Source of the DNA: Cecembia calidifontis
GTDB lineage: Bacteria; Bacteroidota; Bacteroidia; Cytophagales; Cyclobacteriaceae
Assembly: GCF_004216715.1 (NCBI RefSeq)
Contig: NZ_SGXG01000001.1
Span: 3,332,501 to 3,396,500 of the forward strand
DNA length: 64,000 nucleotides
Reading direction: 5' to 3'
A program made the position numbers and the translations under genes. Positions within the stretch are counted from its first letter, which is position 1, and each line of letters begins with the position of its first letter. Positions 36,443-44,742 of this stretch are shown piece by piece. Below the pieces are notes generated by a model. It did not search any database, was not told the origin of the DNA, and saw only the letters and a program-made list of their open reading frames with translations.

Positions 36443-36454
36443 TAGCTTTGGGTT

Positions 36455-37858
36455 TTATTGTAATGTTTTGATTTTGATATTTTTGAATTGTACCTCATCA
36501 CCATGGTCTTGTAGGAGGATATGCCCTTCAGGCGCCTCTCCAAATTTATCCCAGATTTTATATTTGCTTTCTGCTACCAATGCCCTGTAATCATCAGAAC
36601 CTCTCACATATTCCACCACTTTTACTCCATTGAGGTAATGTTCCACCCTGTTGTCAGGATAGACAACCACCCTGCCTTTGTTCCATTCTCCGGGCCCCTT
36701 GACAAAGCGGGGATTTTTATTGGCTTTGATCAGGTCATACAGAGAAGCCAATGTGCGGTTACCTTCCCTGCCCATTTTGGCATCAGGATGGCGTTCATCA
36801 TCCAGGATCTGATATTCCAGGCCTATAGCAGAGCCTGTATTTCCTTCACTCAAGGTAACAAAATATTTGACACCGGAATTGGCTCCTTCCGTAAATTTAA
36901 AATCAAAAGCCAAATCGAAGGCGCTGAATTTCTCGGTAGTGACAATATCCCCATAGCTCATGGACTCACTGCCATCGGAAGCTTTTATCGTTAGGATTCC
37001 ATCCTGAACGGTCCAACCTTCAGAAGGGAATTCTTCTTTATAAGCAGCTTTCCATCCATCAGTATTGACACCATTGAACAGCAGTCTCCAGCCTTTTGAT
37101 TTTTCAAAATCCGTAAGCTCATTAAGACCGGTGCTAACTACAAACACTTCTCCTATGAATGGTTTTGGCTCAAGATTCTCTGTTTGGATGCGTACATTTC
37201 GGAAATAGGTTTTGTTGCCTTCATCTTCCGGGTTGTTGATACTGTGTACCTGAAGACCGATATGCCCTTTGCTGTCCATATCATCCACTACATAGGCAAC
37301 TTCCTGTCCATTGATCCAGGTTTTAATGGTATTGCCTATTGCTTCGATACGGTAATGGTTCCATTCTCCCATTTTGAATGCCGATTTAGCAGCGGGATTC
37401 AGGTCCAAGGGATACAGCCAACCCCTTCTTGCCTCATCATATAAACCTCCAGACCATGCTCTCGGAGATGGATCTGCCTCTATCTGATATCCGAAAACCA
37501 ATCCTTTTCCATCCCTTGCAGCAGGATCATATTGTCCCCTGGCCATTACGCCTGAATTGCTGCTTAGGTCTTCTATTTTTAACTCCAATTCAAGAATAAA
37601 GTCGGTATAATCCTGTTCGGTAATTAAGAAAGTATTTGGGGTATTGGCTTTAGCATAGCCTATGATTACCCCGTCTTTCACCTCAAATTCTGCTGCACCC
37701 CCTACAGCTTTCCAGCCATCAAGGTTTTCACCGTTGAATAATTTGATCCATTTTGAATCCTGTTTATTCTCTATTTTGCTCTTACAAGAAAAGGCCATCA
37801 GGAGGATGGATAGGATGAAATAAGCGAAATTATTTTTTTTCATGTTTTGGGTTTTCAT
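36455..37858 (-). CDS. Tandem DUF1080 (3-keto-glycoside hydrolase) lipoprotein
   Basis: A 467-residue lipoprotein with lipobox LMAFSC after a short signal; the ATG at 37841-37843 is an alternative start. It contains two DUF1080 domains, about residues 35-230 (WIKLFNGENLDGWKAVGG ... NHYRIEAIGNTIKTWING) and 258-466 (WRLLFNGVNTDGWKAAYK ... VVVYPDNRVEHYLNG). Single DUF1080 proteins fold like concanavalin lectins and have been shown to cleave 3-keto-disaccharides. Upstream of the Gfo/Idh gene in one operon and divergent from the GH2 gene, with a palindromic operator in the shared promoter region. Confidence 0.9.
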   Translation of the reverse strand: MKTQNMKKNNFAYFILSILLMAFSCKSKIENKQDSKWIKLFNGENLDGWKAVGGAAEFEVKDGVIIGYAKANTPNTFLITEQDYTDFILELELKIEDLSSNSGVMARGQYDPAARDGKGLVFGYQIEADPSPRAWSGGLYDEARRGWLYPLDLNPAAKSAFKMGEWNHYRIEAIGNTIKTWINGQEVAYVVDDMDSKGHIGLQVHSINNPEDEGNKTYFRNVRIQTENLEPKPFIGEVFVVSTGLNELTDFEKSKGWRLLFNGVNTDGWKAAYKEEFPSEGWTVQDGILTIKASDGSESMSYGDIVTTEKFSAFDLAFDFKFTEGANSGVKYFVTLSEGNTGSAIGLEYQILDDERHPDAKMGREGNRTLASLYDLIKANKNPRFVKGPGEWNKGRVVVYPDNRVEHYLNGVKVVEYVRGSDDYRALVAESKYKIWDKFGEAPEGHILLQDHGDEVQFKNIKIKTLQ

Positions 37859-37932
37859 TTTGAATTATCATTTCCAACGTGTTGAAATTCTTTAATTCAC
37901 CCAAATTTTCAAGTTAGGAAAGGCAATTCTTA

Positions 37933-37946
37933 CGAAATCGATTTCG
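37933..37946. promoter_or_regulatory. Candidate LacI-type operator
   Basis: CGAAATCGATTTCG is a perfect 14-bp palindrome, midway between the divergent DUF1080 and GH2 genes (75 and 90 bp from their starts). It resembles the sites at 33629-33663 before uxaC. Confidence 0.5.
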
Positions 37947-38035
37947 GATTTAGGACATTTTCAGATTTAAATTCTTTAAATTGAGGATTACTTTAAAACA
38001 TCAAAAACGCTAAAACCCAAACCAACCGATTTGAT

Positions 38036-39865
38036 ATGAAAAACACCATATTGGCATTGCTATTGATCTTTTCACTTGGCTTGATGGCCAAGGCACAGGA
38101 GTTAAATACCAATCCTATCCTAAGCCCTTGGGCTGAAAAAGTGGATCCTTCAAAGCCACTACCAGATTATCCAAGACCTCAAATGGTGAGGGATAATTGG
38201 ACTAACTTAAATGGGCCTTGGGATTATGCCATTGTGGAAAAAGGCAGCTCAAAACCGAACAGCTTTCAGGGTAAAATCACAGTCCCCTATCCGGTGGAAT
38301 CTTATCTTTCAGCGGTCATGAAACCTGTTGGAGCAAGCAACGAACTTTGGTACCGAAAGTCTATACAGATCTCCAATGACCAAAGAAAGGGGAGGGTTTT
38401 GCTGCATTTCGGTGCGGTGGATTGGGAAGCGGAAGTGTTTATCAATGGACAAACTATTGGCAAACACCAAGGAGGTTATGACCCATTTTCTTTTGATATC
38501 ACAGATTATTTAAGCAAGGGTCAAAATCAAGAGCTCGCAGTTAGGGTTTGGGATCCCTCAGATGAAGGACCCCAGCCAAGGGGCAAGCAGGTCAATAGGC
38601 CAAGGGGTATCTGGTATACTCCTGTAACCGGTATTTGGCAGACCGTTTGGATGGAGTATGTACCGGAAAATTATATCGCGGGTTTGAAAGTAAGCCCAGA
38701 TTGGGATAATGGGACTTTTAAAATCCTGCCGGATTTGAATGTCGGTCAAGGAGATTTTAAAGTGGCCGTCAGCGCATTTGATAAGGGGGATTTGGTGGGG
38801 CAGGCAGAGGCTTTCAGCGGGAAGCCCATTATTTTAAAAATCCCTGATCCTAAATCATGGTCTCCTGAACATCCACATCTTTATGATTTTCAGGTCAGGT
38901 TAATGCGGGGAAATAGGGTAGTGGATGAGGTTAAATCATATGGAGCCCTGAGAAAAATTACTATCAGCTATGATGAAAATGGCATGCAGCGGATGGCCTT
39001 AAACGGGGAAACACTTTTTCAGTATGGACCATTGGATCAAGGCTGGTGGCCGGATGGCCTTTATACAGCCCCAACAGATGAGGCTTTACTTTTTGATATT
39101 GAAAAAACAAAAGATTTGGGATTTAACATGATCCGTAAACATGTAAAAGTGGAACCAGCCCGCTGGTATTACCACTGTGACCGATTGGGGATGTTGGTAT
39201 GGCAGGATATGCCCAGTGGGGACATGGGAAATGTATGGGAGCCCAAGCCGGGAATTTACCGCAAAGGACTTGACAGGGAAAGAAGCCCCGAATCGGAAGC
39301 GATTTTCAGGAAAGAATGGAAAGCCATCATTGACGCATTTTACCACTTTCCGTCCATAGTAGTTTGGGTGCCATTCAATGAAGCTTGGGGTCAATTCAAA
39401 ACCAAAGAAATTACAGAATGGACACAGGCCTATGATCCAAGCCGTTTGGTCAATTCCGCATCAGGAGGGAATTTTGAGCTGGAAGGCAATAAATTGGTTG
39501 GGGATATTTTTGATGTGCACAATTATCCTGATCCCGTGATGCCCTCACCCGATTTGTTTGGAAAAGTCAACATCCTGGTTTTGGGTGAATATGGTGGTTT
39601 GGGCTTGCCCATTGAGGGACACACTTGGCAGGAAAAAGACAACTGGGGCTATCAAAGTTTCAAAAATGAAGAAGAGTTATGGGCTCGGTATCAAAGGCTT
39701 ATTGGGGATTTAAAGTTTTTAATTCCCAAAGGGCTTGCAGCTGCAGTTTATACCCAGACCACTGATGTGGAAGTGGAAGTCAATGGATTAATGACTTATG
39801 ACAGGAAAGTGATCAAATTTCCTGCGGAAGCCATGCGCAAGTTGCACAAGGGTTTGTATGAATAA
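38036..39865 (+). CDS. Glycoside hydrolase family 2 enzyme, exported
   Basis: A 609-residue protein with a signal peptide (MKNTILALLLIFSLGLMAKA). The order is GH2 sugar-binding domain (about 45-190: LNGPWDYAI, NELWYRKSIQI, VDWEAEVFINGQTIGKHQGG), Ig-like domain (190-300) and TIM barrel. The acid/base Glu is in VWVPFNEAWGQ and the nucleophile probably in LGEYGGLG. Beta-galactosidase, glucuronidase or mannosidase activities occur in the family; nothing visible fixes which. Divergent from the DUF1080-Gfo/Idh operon, so it may provide or use the same glycosides. Confidence 0.9.
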   Translation: MKNTILALLLIFSLGLMAKAQELNTNPILSPWAEKVDPSKPLPDYPRPQMVRDNWTNLNGPWDYAIVEKGSSKPNSFQGKITVPYPVESYLSAVMKPVGASNELWYRKSIQISNDQRKGRVLLHFGAVDWEAEVFINGQTIGKHQGGYDPFSFDITDYLSKGQNQELAVRVWDPSDEGPQPRGKQVNRPRGIWYTPVTGIWQTVWMEYVPENYIAGLKVSPDWDNGTFKILPDLNVGQGDFKVAVSAFDKGDLVGQAEAFSGKPIILKIPDPKSWSPEHPHLYDFQVRLMRGNRVVDEVKSYGALRKITISYDENGMQRMALNGETLFQYGPLDQGWWPDGLYTAPTDEALLFDIEKTKDLGFNMIRKHVKVEPARWYYHCDRLGMLVWQDMPSGDMGNVWEPKPGIYRKGLDRERSPESEAIFRKEWKAIIDAFYHFPSIVVWVPFNEAWGQFKTKEITEWTQAYDPSRLVNSASGGNFELEGNKLVGDIFDVHNYPDPVMPSPDLFGKVNILVLGEYGGLGLPIEGHTWQEKDNWGYQSFKNEEELWARYQRLIGDLKFLIPKGLAAAVYTQTTDVEVEVNGLMTYDRKVIKFPAEAMRKLHKGLYE

Positions 39866-39875
39866 ATAAAAATTA

Positions 39876-39911
39876 GTAAATTTACCTCAAGCCAAAGGTA
39901 AATTTACCTTT
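39876..39911 (+). promoter_or_regulatory. Twin palindromic operator of the toxin-antitoxin operon
   Basis: Two copies of the palindrome GTAAATTTAC (39876-39885 and 39898-39907) are centred exactly 22 bp apart, two helical turns, 32-57 bp before the antitoxin start. The second lies within the perfect 18-bp palindrome AAAGGTAAATTTACCTTT (39894-39911). Very likely the site of antitoxin autorepression. Confidence 0.7.
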
Positions 39912-39942
39912 ATTTTTGTGTCAACGTTAAATTTCTTGTAAG

Positions 39943-40383
39943 ATGGTAGCTATTGAATTAGACCAAACCCAGCAAAAGCTTATGGAGGAATTGCCTCCCA
40001 TCCATGACTTTTCAAGGTTTTATTTTTATTTGAGATCAAGCCAAAGGGACAGAGAATATATGGGTATCTTATCCCGAATCAGTGGGCTGAACCATAATAT
40101 ATTGGCAGATTGGTTGAATATTTCTCCAAAGACTTTCAGGAATTATAAAAACAATCCCCACTTGGAGTTAAAAGAAAATACGAAGGAACACCTACTATCT
40201 TTGATTTCATTGTACAAGCATGGAATAGAAGTTTTTGGAAATAAAGAAAGTTTTGAAGCATGGCTCCTTTTAAAAAATCCACTTTTGGATAATCAAGCAC
40301 CTTTGGATTTTTTGGATACTATTTCAGGGATTAAATGGATTGATAATAAGTTGACATCCATGGAATATGGAGAAAACGCCTGA
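39943..40383 (+). CDS. Xre/MbcA/ParS-family antitoxin (DUF2384)
   Basis: A 146-residue antitoxin. The N-terminal Xre-like helical domain contains GLNHNILADWLNISPKTFRN and the C-terminal MbcA/ParS toxin-binding domain carries HGIEVFGNKESFEAWL and APLDFLDTISGIKWI, the standard G-x-vF-G and P-x-xLL-T-x-G pattern. It starts 3 bp before the RES toxin and should bind both the toxin and the twin palindrome upstream. Confidence 0.88.
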   Translation: MVAIELDQTQQKLMEELPPIHDFSRFYFYLRSSQRDREYMGILSRISGLNHNILADWLNISPKTFRNYKNNPHLELKENTKEHLLSLISLYKHGIEVFGNKESFEAWLLLKNPLLDNQAPLDFLDTISGIKWIDNKLTSMEYGENA

Positions 40384-40386
40384 TAA

Positions 40387-40839
40387 ATGAAGGTTTTCAA
40401 TATCAGGAAAGCTAAATATGCCAATAGTTTAGTGGCTTCCGGAGTGGCAAACAGGTGGAACAAAGAGGAAGAGTTTATTTTATATACAGGAAGTTCCATT
40501 GCATTATCCGTTTTAGAACTGCTAGCCCATAGGTCTGGAATACAAATTGGGCTAGGTTATAAACTTCTCACTCTTGAATTGGATGTGGATGAGGAGGATA
40601 TCCAAAGAATCAAACCATTGGATTTACCTAAAGATTGGAGATCTATTAAAAGTTATCCTCTTTTACAGGAGATTGGATCAAATTGGTATCAATCCAGGAG
40701 AAAATTACTTATGGAGGTTCCTTCCGCCATTGTGCCTTGGGAGAGTAATTTTCTGATAAATACCAGACATTCTTTATTTGAGAAAAAAGTTGCTTTAGCA
40801 AAGGTTGAGGATTTTGAATGGGACAACAGGTTGCTTTAA
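40387..40839 (+). CDS. RES-domain toxin (NAD+-degrading)
   Basis: A 150-residue RES toxin. The family residues are seen in ASGVANRWNKEEEFILYTGSS (Arg, Tyr and Ser of the NAD pocket), the conserved ALSVLELLAHR (Glu) and the C-terminal VPWESNFLINTRH. RES toxins such as MbcT and Xre-RES from Pseudomonas deplete cellular NAD+. Paired with the antitoxin 3 bp upstream. The operon sits next to catabolic genes and is probably a stability or stress module. Confidence 0.88.
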   Translation: MKVFNIRKAKYANSLVASGVANRWNKEEEFILYTGSSIALSVLELLAHRSGIQIGLGYKLLTLELDVDEEDIQRIKPLDLPKDWRSIKSYPLLQEIGSNWYQSRRKLLMEVPSAIVPWESNFLINTRHSLFEKKVALAKVEDFEWDNRLL

Positions 40840-40979
40840 GGGCAAGGTCGGATTATGGTTTTTGACTTAGGGTAAAAATCTTCTTTTCCTTTTAAAAATT
40901 GCCAATCAAATCATGTCTTTTTTTTGCGTTTTCCCTATAAATTGTTGAAATTTCCTTTTCAACCTTAACGATTAGCACC
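40840..40979. other. Intergenic region before the haem-binding genes
   Basis: 140 bp without gene; it should carry the promoter of the downstream operon. Confidence 0.4.
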
Positions 40980-41375
40980 ATGAAAAAACTACTTCTAATT
41001 CCCGCTTTGGCCCTTATTGCTTTTATCTTTTTACAAGCTACTGTCAAAGACAATGAATCCATTGAGCTGGAAACAAATGTCTTTGACGATAAAATACCTC
41101 CTCATGTCAAAGCAGTAATTGATCAAAAATGTTATGGTTGCCATAATGCTGAGTCCAAAAATGAAAAAGGCAAACAGAAATTGGATTGGGACGAATTAGA
41201 GGCATCAAGAAAAGCCAAGCAGTTGGCCACTATGGCGAAAATCAATGAAACTTTGGTCAATGGGGATATGCCTCCGGCTAAATTTCTAGAAAGTAAGCCG
41301 GAAGGTAAATTGACTAAGGAAGAATTGGAAACATTGTTGGACTGGAGTGCAGGAAAAAAGAAATCACCTAAGTAA
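40980..41375 (+). CDS. Exported haem-binding domain protein (single CxxCH)
   Basis: A 131-residue protein with an N-terminal signal or anchor (MKKLLLIPALALIAFIFLQA). One c-type haem site, KCYGCHNAESK, lies at about residue 58; a later methionine in NGDMPPAKF may be the sixth haem ligand. This is a small cytochrome c-like protein of the type seen with the haem-binding domain (Haem_bd). It overlaps the next gene by one base (TAATG), so the two are translationally coupled. Periplasmic electron carrier or sensor; partner unknown. Confidence 0.85.
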   Translation: MKKLLLIPALALIAFIFLQATVKDNESIELETNVFDDKIPPHVKAVIDQKCYGCHNAESKNEKGKQKLDWDELEASRKAKQLATMAKINETLVNGDMPPAKFLESKPEGKLTKEELETLLDWSAGKKKSPK

Positions 41376-41875
41376 TGAAGTGGTTGACCTATCTTTTGGG
41401 CTTTTTGGCCCTGATTTTCTTGGGGATACAATTTGTCCCCAATGAACTTCCCGAAGTGCAGATTTATAATTCCGGAGACATTATCCAATCCGGATTGGTG
41501 AGCGAAGATGTGGCAGCCCTGCTCAAAACCGCTTGTTATGATTGTCATAGTAACGAAACAGTTTACCCTTGGTATTCCAAAGTAGCACCTACATCCTGGT
41601 TGGTGGCCAAGGATATCAGAGAAGGAAGGGAGGAACTGAATTTTTCCCATTGGACTGAAATGGATGTCATGAAGCAATTGGGTAAATTGGATGACATTGC
41701 CGAAGTCGTAGGAAATGGAGAAATGCCCATGGAGATTTATGTTTGGATGCATGCTTCTGCCAAGCTTTCCGATGCGCAGCGTGCACTGATTGTCGCCTGG
41801 GCGGAGGCAACTATGGACAAATTGGTTGAAGAGGATGAAGAAGATTTTGAAGAGGATATCGATGAGTCAAATTAA
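41375..41875 (+). CDS. Haem-binding domain (Haem_bd) protein
   Basis: A 166-residue protein with an N-terminal membrane anchor (WLTYLLGFLALIFLGIQF). The Haem_bd signature is AACYDCHSNETVYPWYSKVAPTSW-like: here ACYDCHSNETVYPWYSK with CxxCH, followed by REGREELNFSHW and a possible Met ligand in NGEMPMEIY. The tail is very acidic (EDEEDFEEDIDE). Forms an operon with the cytochrome-like gene before it, and its end overlaps the start of the next small gene. Confidence 0.87.
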   Translation: MKWLTYLLGFLALIFLGIQFVPNELPEVQIYNSGDIIQSGLVSEDVAALLKTACYDCHSNETVYPWYSKVAPTSWLVAKDIREGREELNFSHWTEMDVMKQLGKLDDIAEVVGNGEMPMEIYVWMHASAKLSDAQRALIVAWAEATMDKLVEEDEEDFEEDIDESN

Positions 41876-42256
41876 ATTTTTTATGATGGTTATGGGTCTA
41901 TTTATGACCCTTAACCTGGTTTTTGGACAATCATCGCCTATTTTGAAGAGAACAATAGGGTATTGGTACTACCAGATCTTATTCAAATGGATTCATATTC
42001 TCCAATTGGGGCTTTGGATAAGTGTAAGATTCAAAATGATTCTTTTGATTCAAAATCTACCTTTCCAAGAATCATAGAAATTGATCCAGAGTTTACTGAA
42101 AATTTTTTTGAGGTAAATGATTTCGATAGGTATTCAATGCCGATTAAAAAATTGAGCGGAAACCATACCATGAGAATTTATGTACCGGATAGCACGGTAA
42201 ACTATACCATACGGATCAAAGAGTTGGGCGAAAGATTTGAAGGGATTGAAAAGTAA
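41862..42256 (+). pseudogene. Small exported protein split by a frameshift
   Basis: An ATG at 41862 opens a signal peptide (MSQIKFFMMVMGLFMTLNLV then FGQ), but that frame soon turns into non-coding text. The clearly coding continuation lies in another frame from about 41930 (YFEENNRVLVLPDLIQMDSY) to the stop at 42256 (TMRIYVPDSTVNYTIRIKEL). One inserted or lost base near 41921-41935, perhaps in the T run, would join them into a protein of about 130 residues. No family recognised. It overlaps the haem-binding gene by 14 bp, so it belongs to that operon. Confidence 0.5.
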
Positions 42257-42298
42257 ACCATATTGCTGCCTATTTAAAAAGTAAAAACAGGGCCTTTT

Positions 42299-43147
42299 AT
42301 GCACAAAGCTTTCTTCCTACTACCCTTATTGATTCTTTCTTTTCTTGCCAATTCCCAAACTGTCTGTTCTCTGGAAAGTCGGGCAAGACTAGATCAGTTC
42401 TTTTCAGAATTTTCCCAAAAGGATCTCTCAGGAGAATCTCTGAATGTGCTTACTGTGGAAATTGGCAAATGGTTTTTGGGTACCCCCTATGTAGAAAAAA
42501 CTTTGGAAATTCCCGGTGAGGAAAAGTTGGTCATTAACCTTCAGGGGCTAGATTGCACTACATATTTGGAAACTGTGGTTACCTTGAGCAGATTGGCCAA
42601 TAGGGCTGATTTAAGTTTTGAATCGTATGAGTCCGAGTTGCAGCATCTGAGATATAGGGATGGGGAAAATTCAGGTTATCCTTCCCGTTTGCATTATTTT
42701 TCAGATTGGATTTATGAAAATCAACAAAAGGGCATCTTGGAGGATATTACCGCAAAAATAGGAGGGAAACCATATAAGAATCAGCCTTCCTTTATGTCTG
42801 CTAACCCTCAATTTTACCCACAATTGAGTAATCCGGAATATGTATCCCAAATCAGGAATACTGAGCGAGAGATCGCGGGCAGGTCTTATCACTTCATTCC
42901 CAAAGATGAAATCAGAAAAGCTGAAGAGAAGATACAAAGCGGTGACCTGATTGCTATCACTGCCTCGAGGAGTGATTTGGATATGGTTCATGTAGGTTTT
43001 GCTGTTAAAAAAAATGGCAGGATCCATTTGATGCATGCAAGTACCGGTTCAATGAAAGTGGAAATTTCAGAAAAGCCATTAAGTGAGTATTTGGCCGGGT
43101 TTAAATCCCAATCGGGAATAATGGTTGCCCGCTTAGTCCATCCATAA
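42299..43147 (+). CDS. DUF1460 protein, probable N-acetylmuramoyl-L-alanine amidase-like enzyme
   Basis: A 282-residue exported protein (signal MHKAFFLLPLLILSFLANS). DUF1460 is a papain/NlpC-like fold; the catalytic cysteine is in INLQGLDCTTYLETVVTLSR and the histidine in DLDMVHVGFAV, with IHLMHASTGSMKV closing the domain. Family members cut or bind cell-wall peptides or amides in the periplasm. Its stop lies 2 bp before the longer frame of the GH43 gene, suggesting co-transcription. Confidence 0.88.
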   Translation: MHKAFFLLPLLILSFLANSQTVCSLESRARLDQFFSEFSQKDLSGESLNVLTVEIGKWFLGTPYVEKTLEIPGEEKLVINLQGLDCTTYLETVVTLSRLANRADLSFESYESELQHLRYRDGENSGYPSRLHYFSDWIYENQQKGILEDITAKIGGKPYKNQPSFMSANPQFYPQLSNPEYVSQIRNTEREIAGRSYHFIPKDEIRKAEEKIQSGDLIAITASRSDLDMVHVGFAVKKNGRIHLMHASTGSMKVEISEKPLSEYLAGFKSQSGIMVARLVHP

Positions 43148-43188
43148 AAATGACCTTTATTAAATTTTATTTTTCGAAAATCTTCTCC

Positions 43189-44172
43189 ATGAAAAAATCA
43201 CTTTATCATTTTCTCTTGATTGCCATCCTTCTTTCCTGTAAGGATAAGGTTCAGGAAAATTCGGCAGCATATTCTGGCAACCCCCTTTTTGAGGGATGGT
43301 ATGCAGATCCCGAGGCCATTATTTATGGGGATACTTATTGGATTTATCCGACGTATTCAGACAAATTCCATAGACAGGTTTTTATGGATTGTTTTTCTTC
43401 TCCTGACCTGGTCAACTGGACCAAACATGAAAGGATTATTGATACCGCCGAAGTAAAATGGGCAGATTCGGCTATGTGGGCTCCTGGAGTGATTGAAAAC
43501 AAAGGAAAATATTATCTGTTCTTTGCGGCCAATGATGTTCATGAAGGAGAAATCGGGGGAATTGGGGTCGCAATCGCCGATAAGCCTCAAGGTCCTTTCA
43601 AAGATTTATTGGGCAAGCCTTTGATTCAGGATATTGTCAATGGGGCGCAGCCGATTGACCAATTTATTTTTAAGGATAAAGACGGAAGTTTTCTGATGTA
43701 TTATGGTGGTTGGGGAAAATGCAATGTTGTCAAATTGAATGAGGAATTTACTGGTTTGCTTCCTTTTGAAGGCGGTGAATTTTACAGGGAAGTAACACCC
43801 GAAAATTATGTGGAAGGACCATTCATGTTTGTCCGTAATGGCAAATATTATTTTATGTGGTCAGAAGGTGGGTGGACAGGTCCTGATTATAAGGTGGCTT
43901 ATGCAATTTCCGATAACCCATTTGGCCCATTTGAGCGAATTGGAGTAGTATTGGAACAAGACCCTGAAGTGGCTACTGGGGCCGGACACCACTCTGTCCT
44001 GCATGTACCAAAAACAGATCAGTACTACATATTTTACCACAGAAGACCATTAGGAGAGACGGATGGAAACCATAGGGTGACTTGTATCGAAAAAATGGAA
44101 TTTGATATTGACGGTAAAATCTTGCCTGTTAAAATCACATTTGAAGGGGTACAGGCCCATCCTTTAAATTGA
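43189..44172 (+). CDS. Glycoside hydrolase family 43 lipoprotein
   Basis: The frame opens at 43150, but the ATG at 43189 gives a standard lipoprotein signal (MKKSLYHFLLIAILLSC), so the product has about 327 residues. The five-bladed GH43 propeller shows the base Asp in GWYADPEAIIYGDTYWIY, MWAPGVIENKGKYYLFF with the pKa-tuning Asp nearby, and the acid Glu in YVEGPFMFVRNGKYY. The family contains arabinofuranosidases, xylosidases and exo-galactosidases. Probably co-transcribed with the DUF1460 gene. Surface or periplasmic membrane location. Confidence 0.9.
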   Translation: MKKSLYHFLLIAILLSCKDKVQENSAAYSGNPLFEGWYADPEAIIYGDTYWIYPTYSDKFHRQVFMDCFSSPDLVNWTKHERIIDTAEVKWADSAMWAPGVIENKGKYYLFFAANDVHEGEIGGIGVAIADKPQGPFKDLLGKPLIQDIVNGAQPIDQFIFKDKDGSFLMYYGGWGKCNVVKLNEEFTGLLPFEGGEFYREVTPENYVEGPFMFVRNGKYYFMWSEGGWTGPDYKVAYAISDNPFGPFERIGVVLEQDPEVATGAGHHSVLHVPKTDQYYIFYHRRPLGETDGNHRVTCIEKMEFDIDGKILPVKITFEGVQAHPLN

Positions 44173-44387
44173 CATTTGATCTAAAAACACAAAAAAAAAC
44201 TTATATGTATACCCACAATGATACCAGTAATCATATGAAATGCGGTTTTTAATAATACTGATATTTATCGATATTGGATATTCATGGATATTGATTAAAA
44301 ATAGAGGTAAATTATATGAAAACTCAGTTAGTCGAATGATTGCGGATAATCATAAAAACTTATCAATTAATACTAAAATCAAAAAAT
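44173..44387. other. AT-rich intergenic region
   Basis: 215 bp, very AT-rich, with four copies of GATATT between 44257 and 44299. A 65-codon frame here overlaps the CDGSH gene in another frame and is not supported. Confidence 0.4.
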
Positions 44388-44612
44388 ATGGCGAACACAA
44401 AAATTACGGTCAATTCAAATGGCCCATTGAAAATTGAGGGAGATTTTGAGATAGTTGACAGTCAGGGAAATGCTTATGGCTTACAGGGAAGGACAACGCT
44501 GGGTCTGTGCCGATGCGGACAATCCAACAATAAGCCATTTTGCGATGGTTCCCATAGGGGGAAATTTGAACATGAGGCAGTGGCTTTTGATTTGCCTCCG
44601 AAAAAGGTTTAA
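44388..44612 (+). CDS. CDGSH iron-sulfur domain protein
   Basis: A 74-residue cytoplasmic protein starting at the ATG at 44388; the frame opens further upstream without a better start. The CDGSH [2Fe-2S] motif is complete as CRCGQSNNKPFCDGSH (three Cys and one His ligand). A conserved lead (MANTKITVNSNGPLKIEGDF) matches the single-domain bacterial type. Such proteins (mitoNEET relatives) transfer electrons or clusters. Followed by a terminator at 44643-44680. Confidence 0.9.
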   Translation: MANTKITVNSNGPLKIEGDFEIVDSQGNAYGLQGRTTLGLCRCGQSNNKPFCDGSHRGKFEHEAVAFDLPPKKV

Positions 44613-44642
44613 GTCGAGCCTTGAGCAGTCTTAAAATTCAAT

Positions 44643-44683
44643 AACCGGTTCCATATTGTTTTCAATCAATTGGACCGGTTTTT
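44643..44683 (+). terminator. Terminator after the CDGSH gene
   Basis: AACCGGT (44643-44649) pairs with ACCGGTT (44674-44680) followed by a T run. Confidence 0.65.
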
Positions 44684-44742
44684 AATTTTTTGAATTTGTA
44701 AGTCTTTAAGGTAAATTAAGGGAGTATTCCATTTTGGTTTTT

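Noticed and set aside
39943..40839. Search for a larger defence island around the Xre-RES pair
   Set aside because: Neighbours are a GH2 enzyme and haem-binding proteins; no restriction, CBASS, Gabija or similar genes are present.
44240..44437. 65-codon frame before the CDGSH gene
   Set aside because: Runs through an AT-rich GATATT-repeated promoter region and into the CDGSH gene in another frame.
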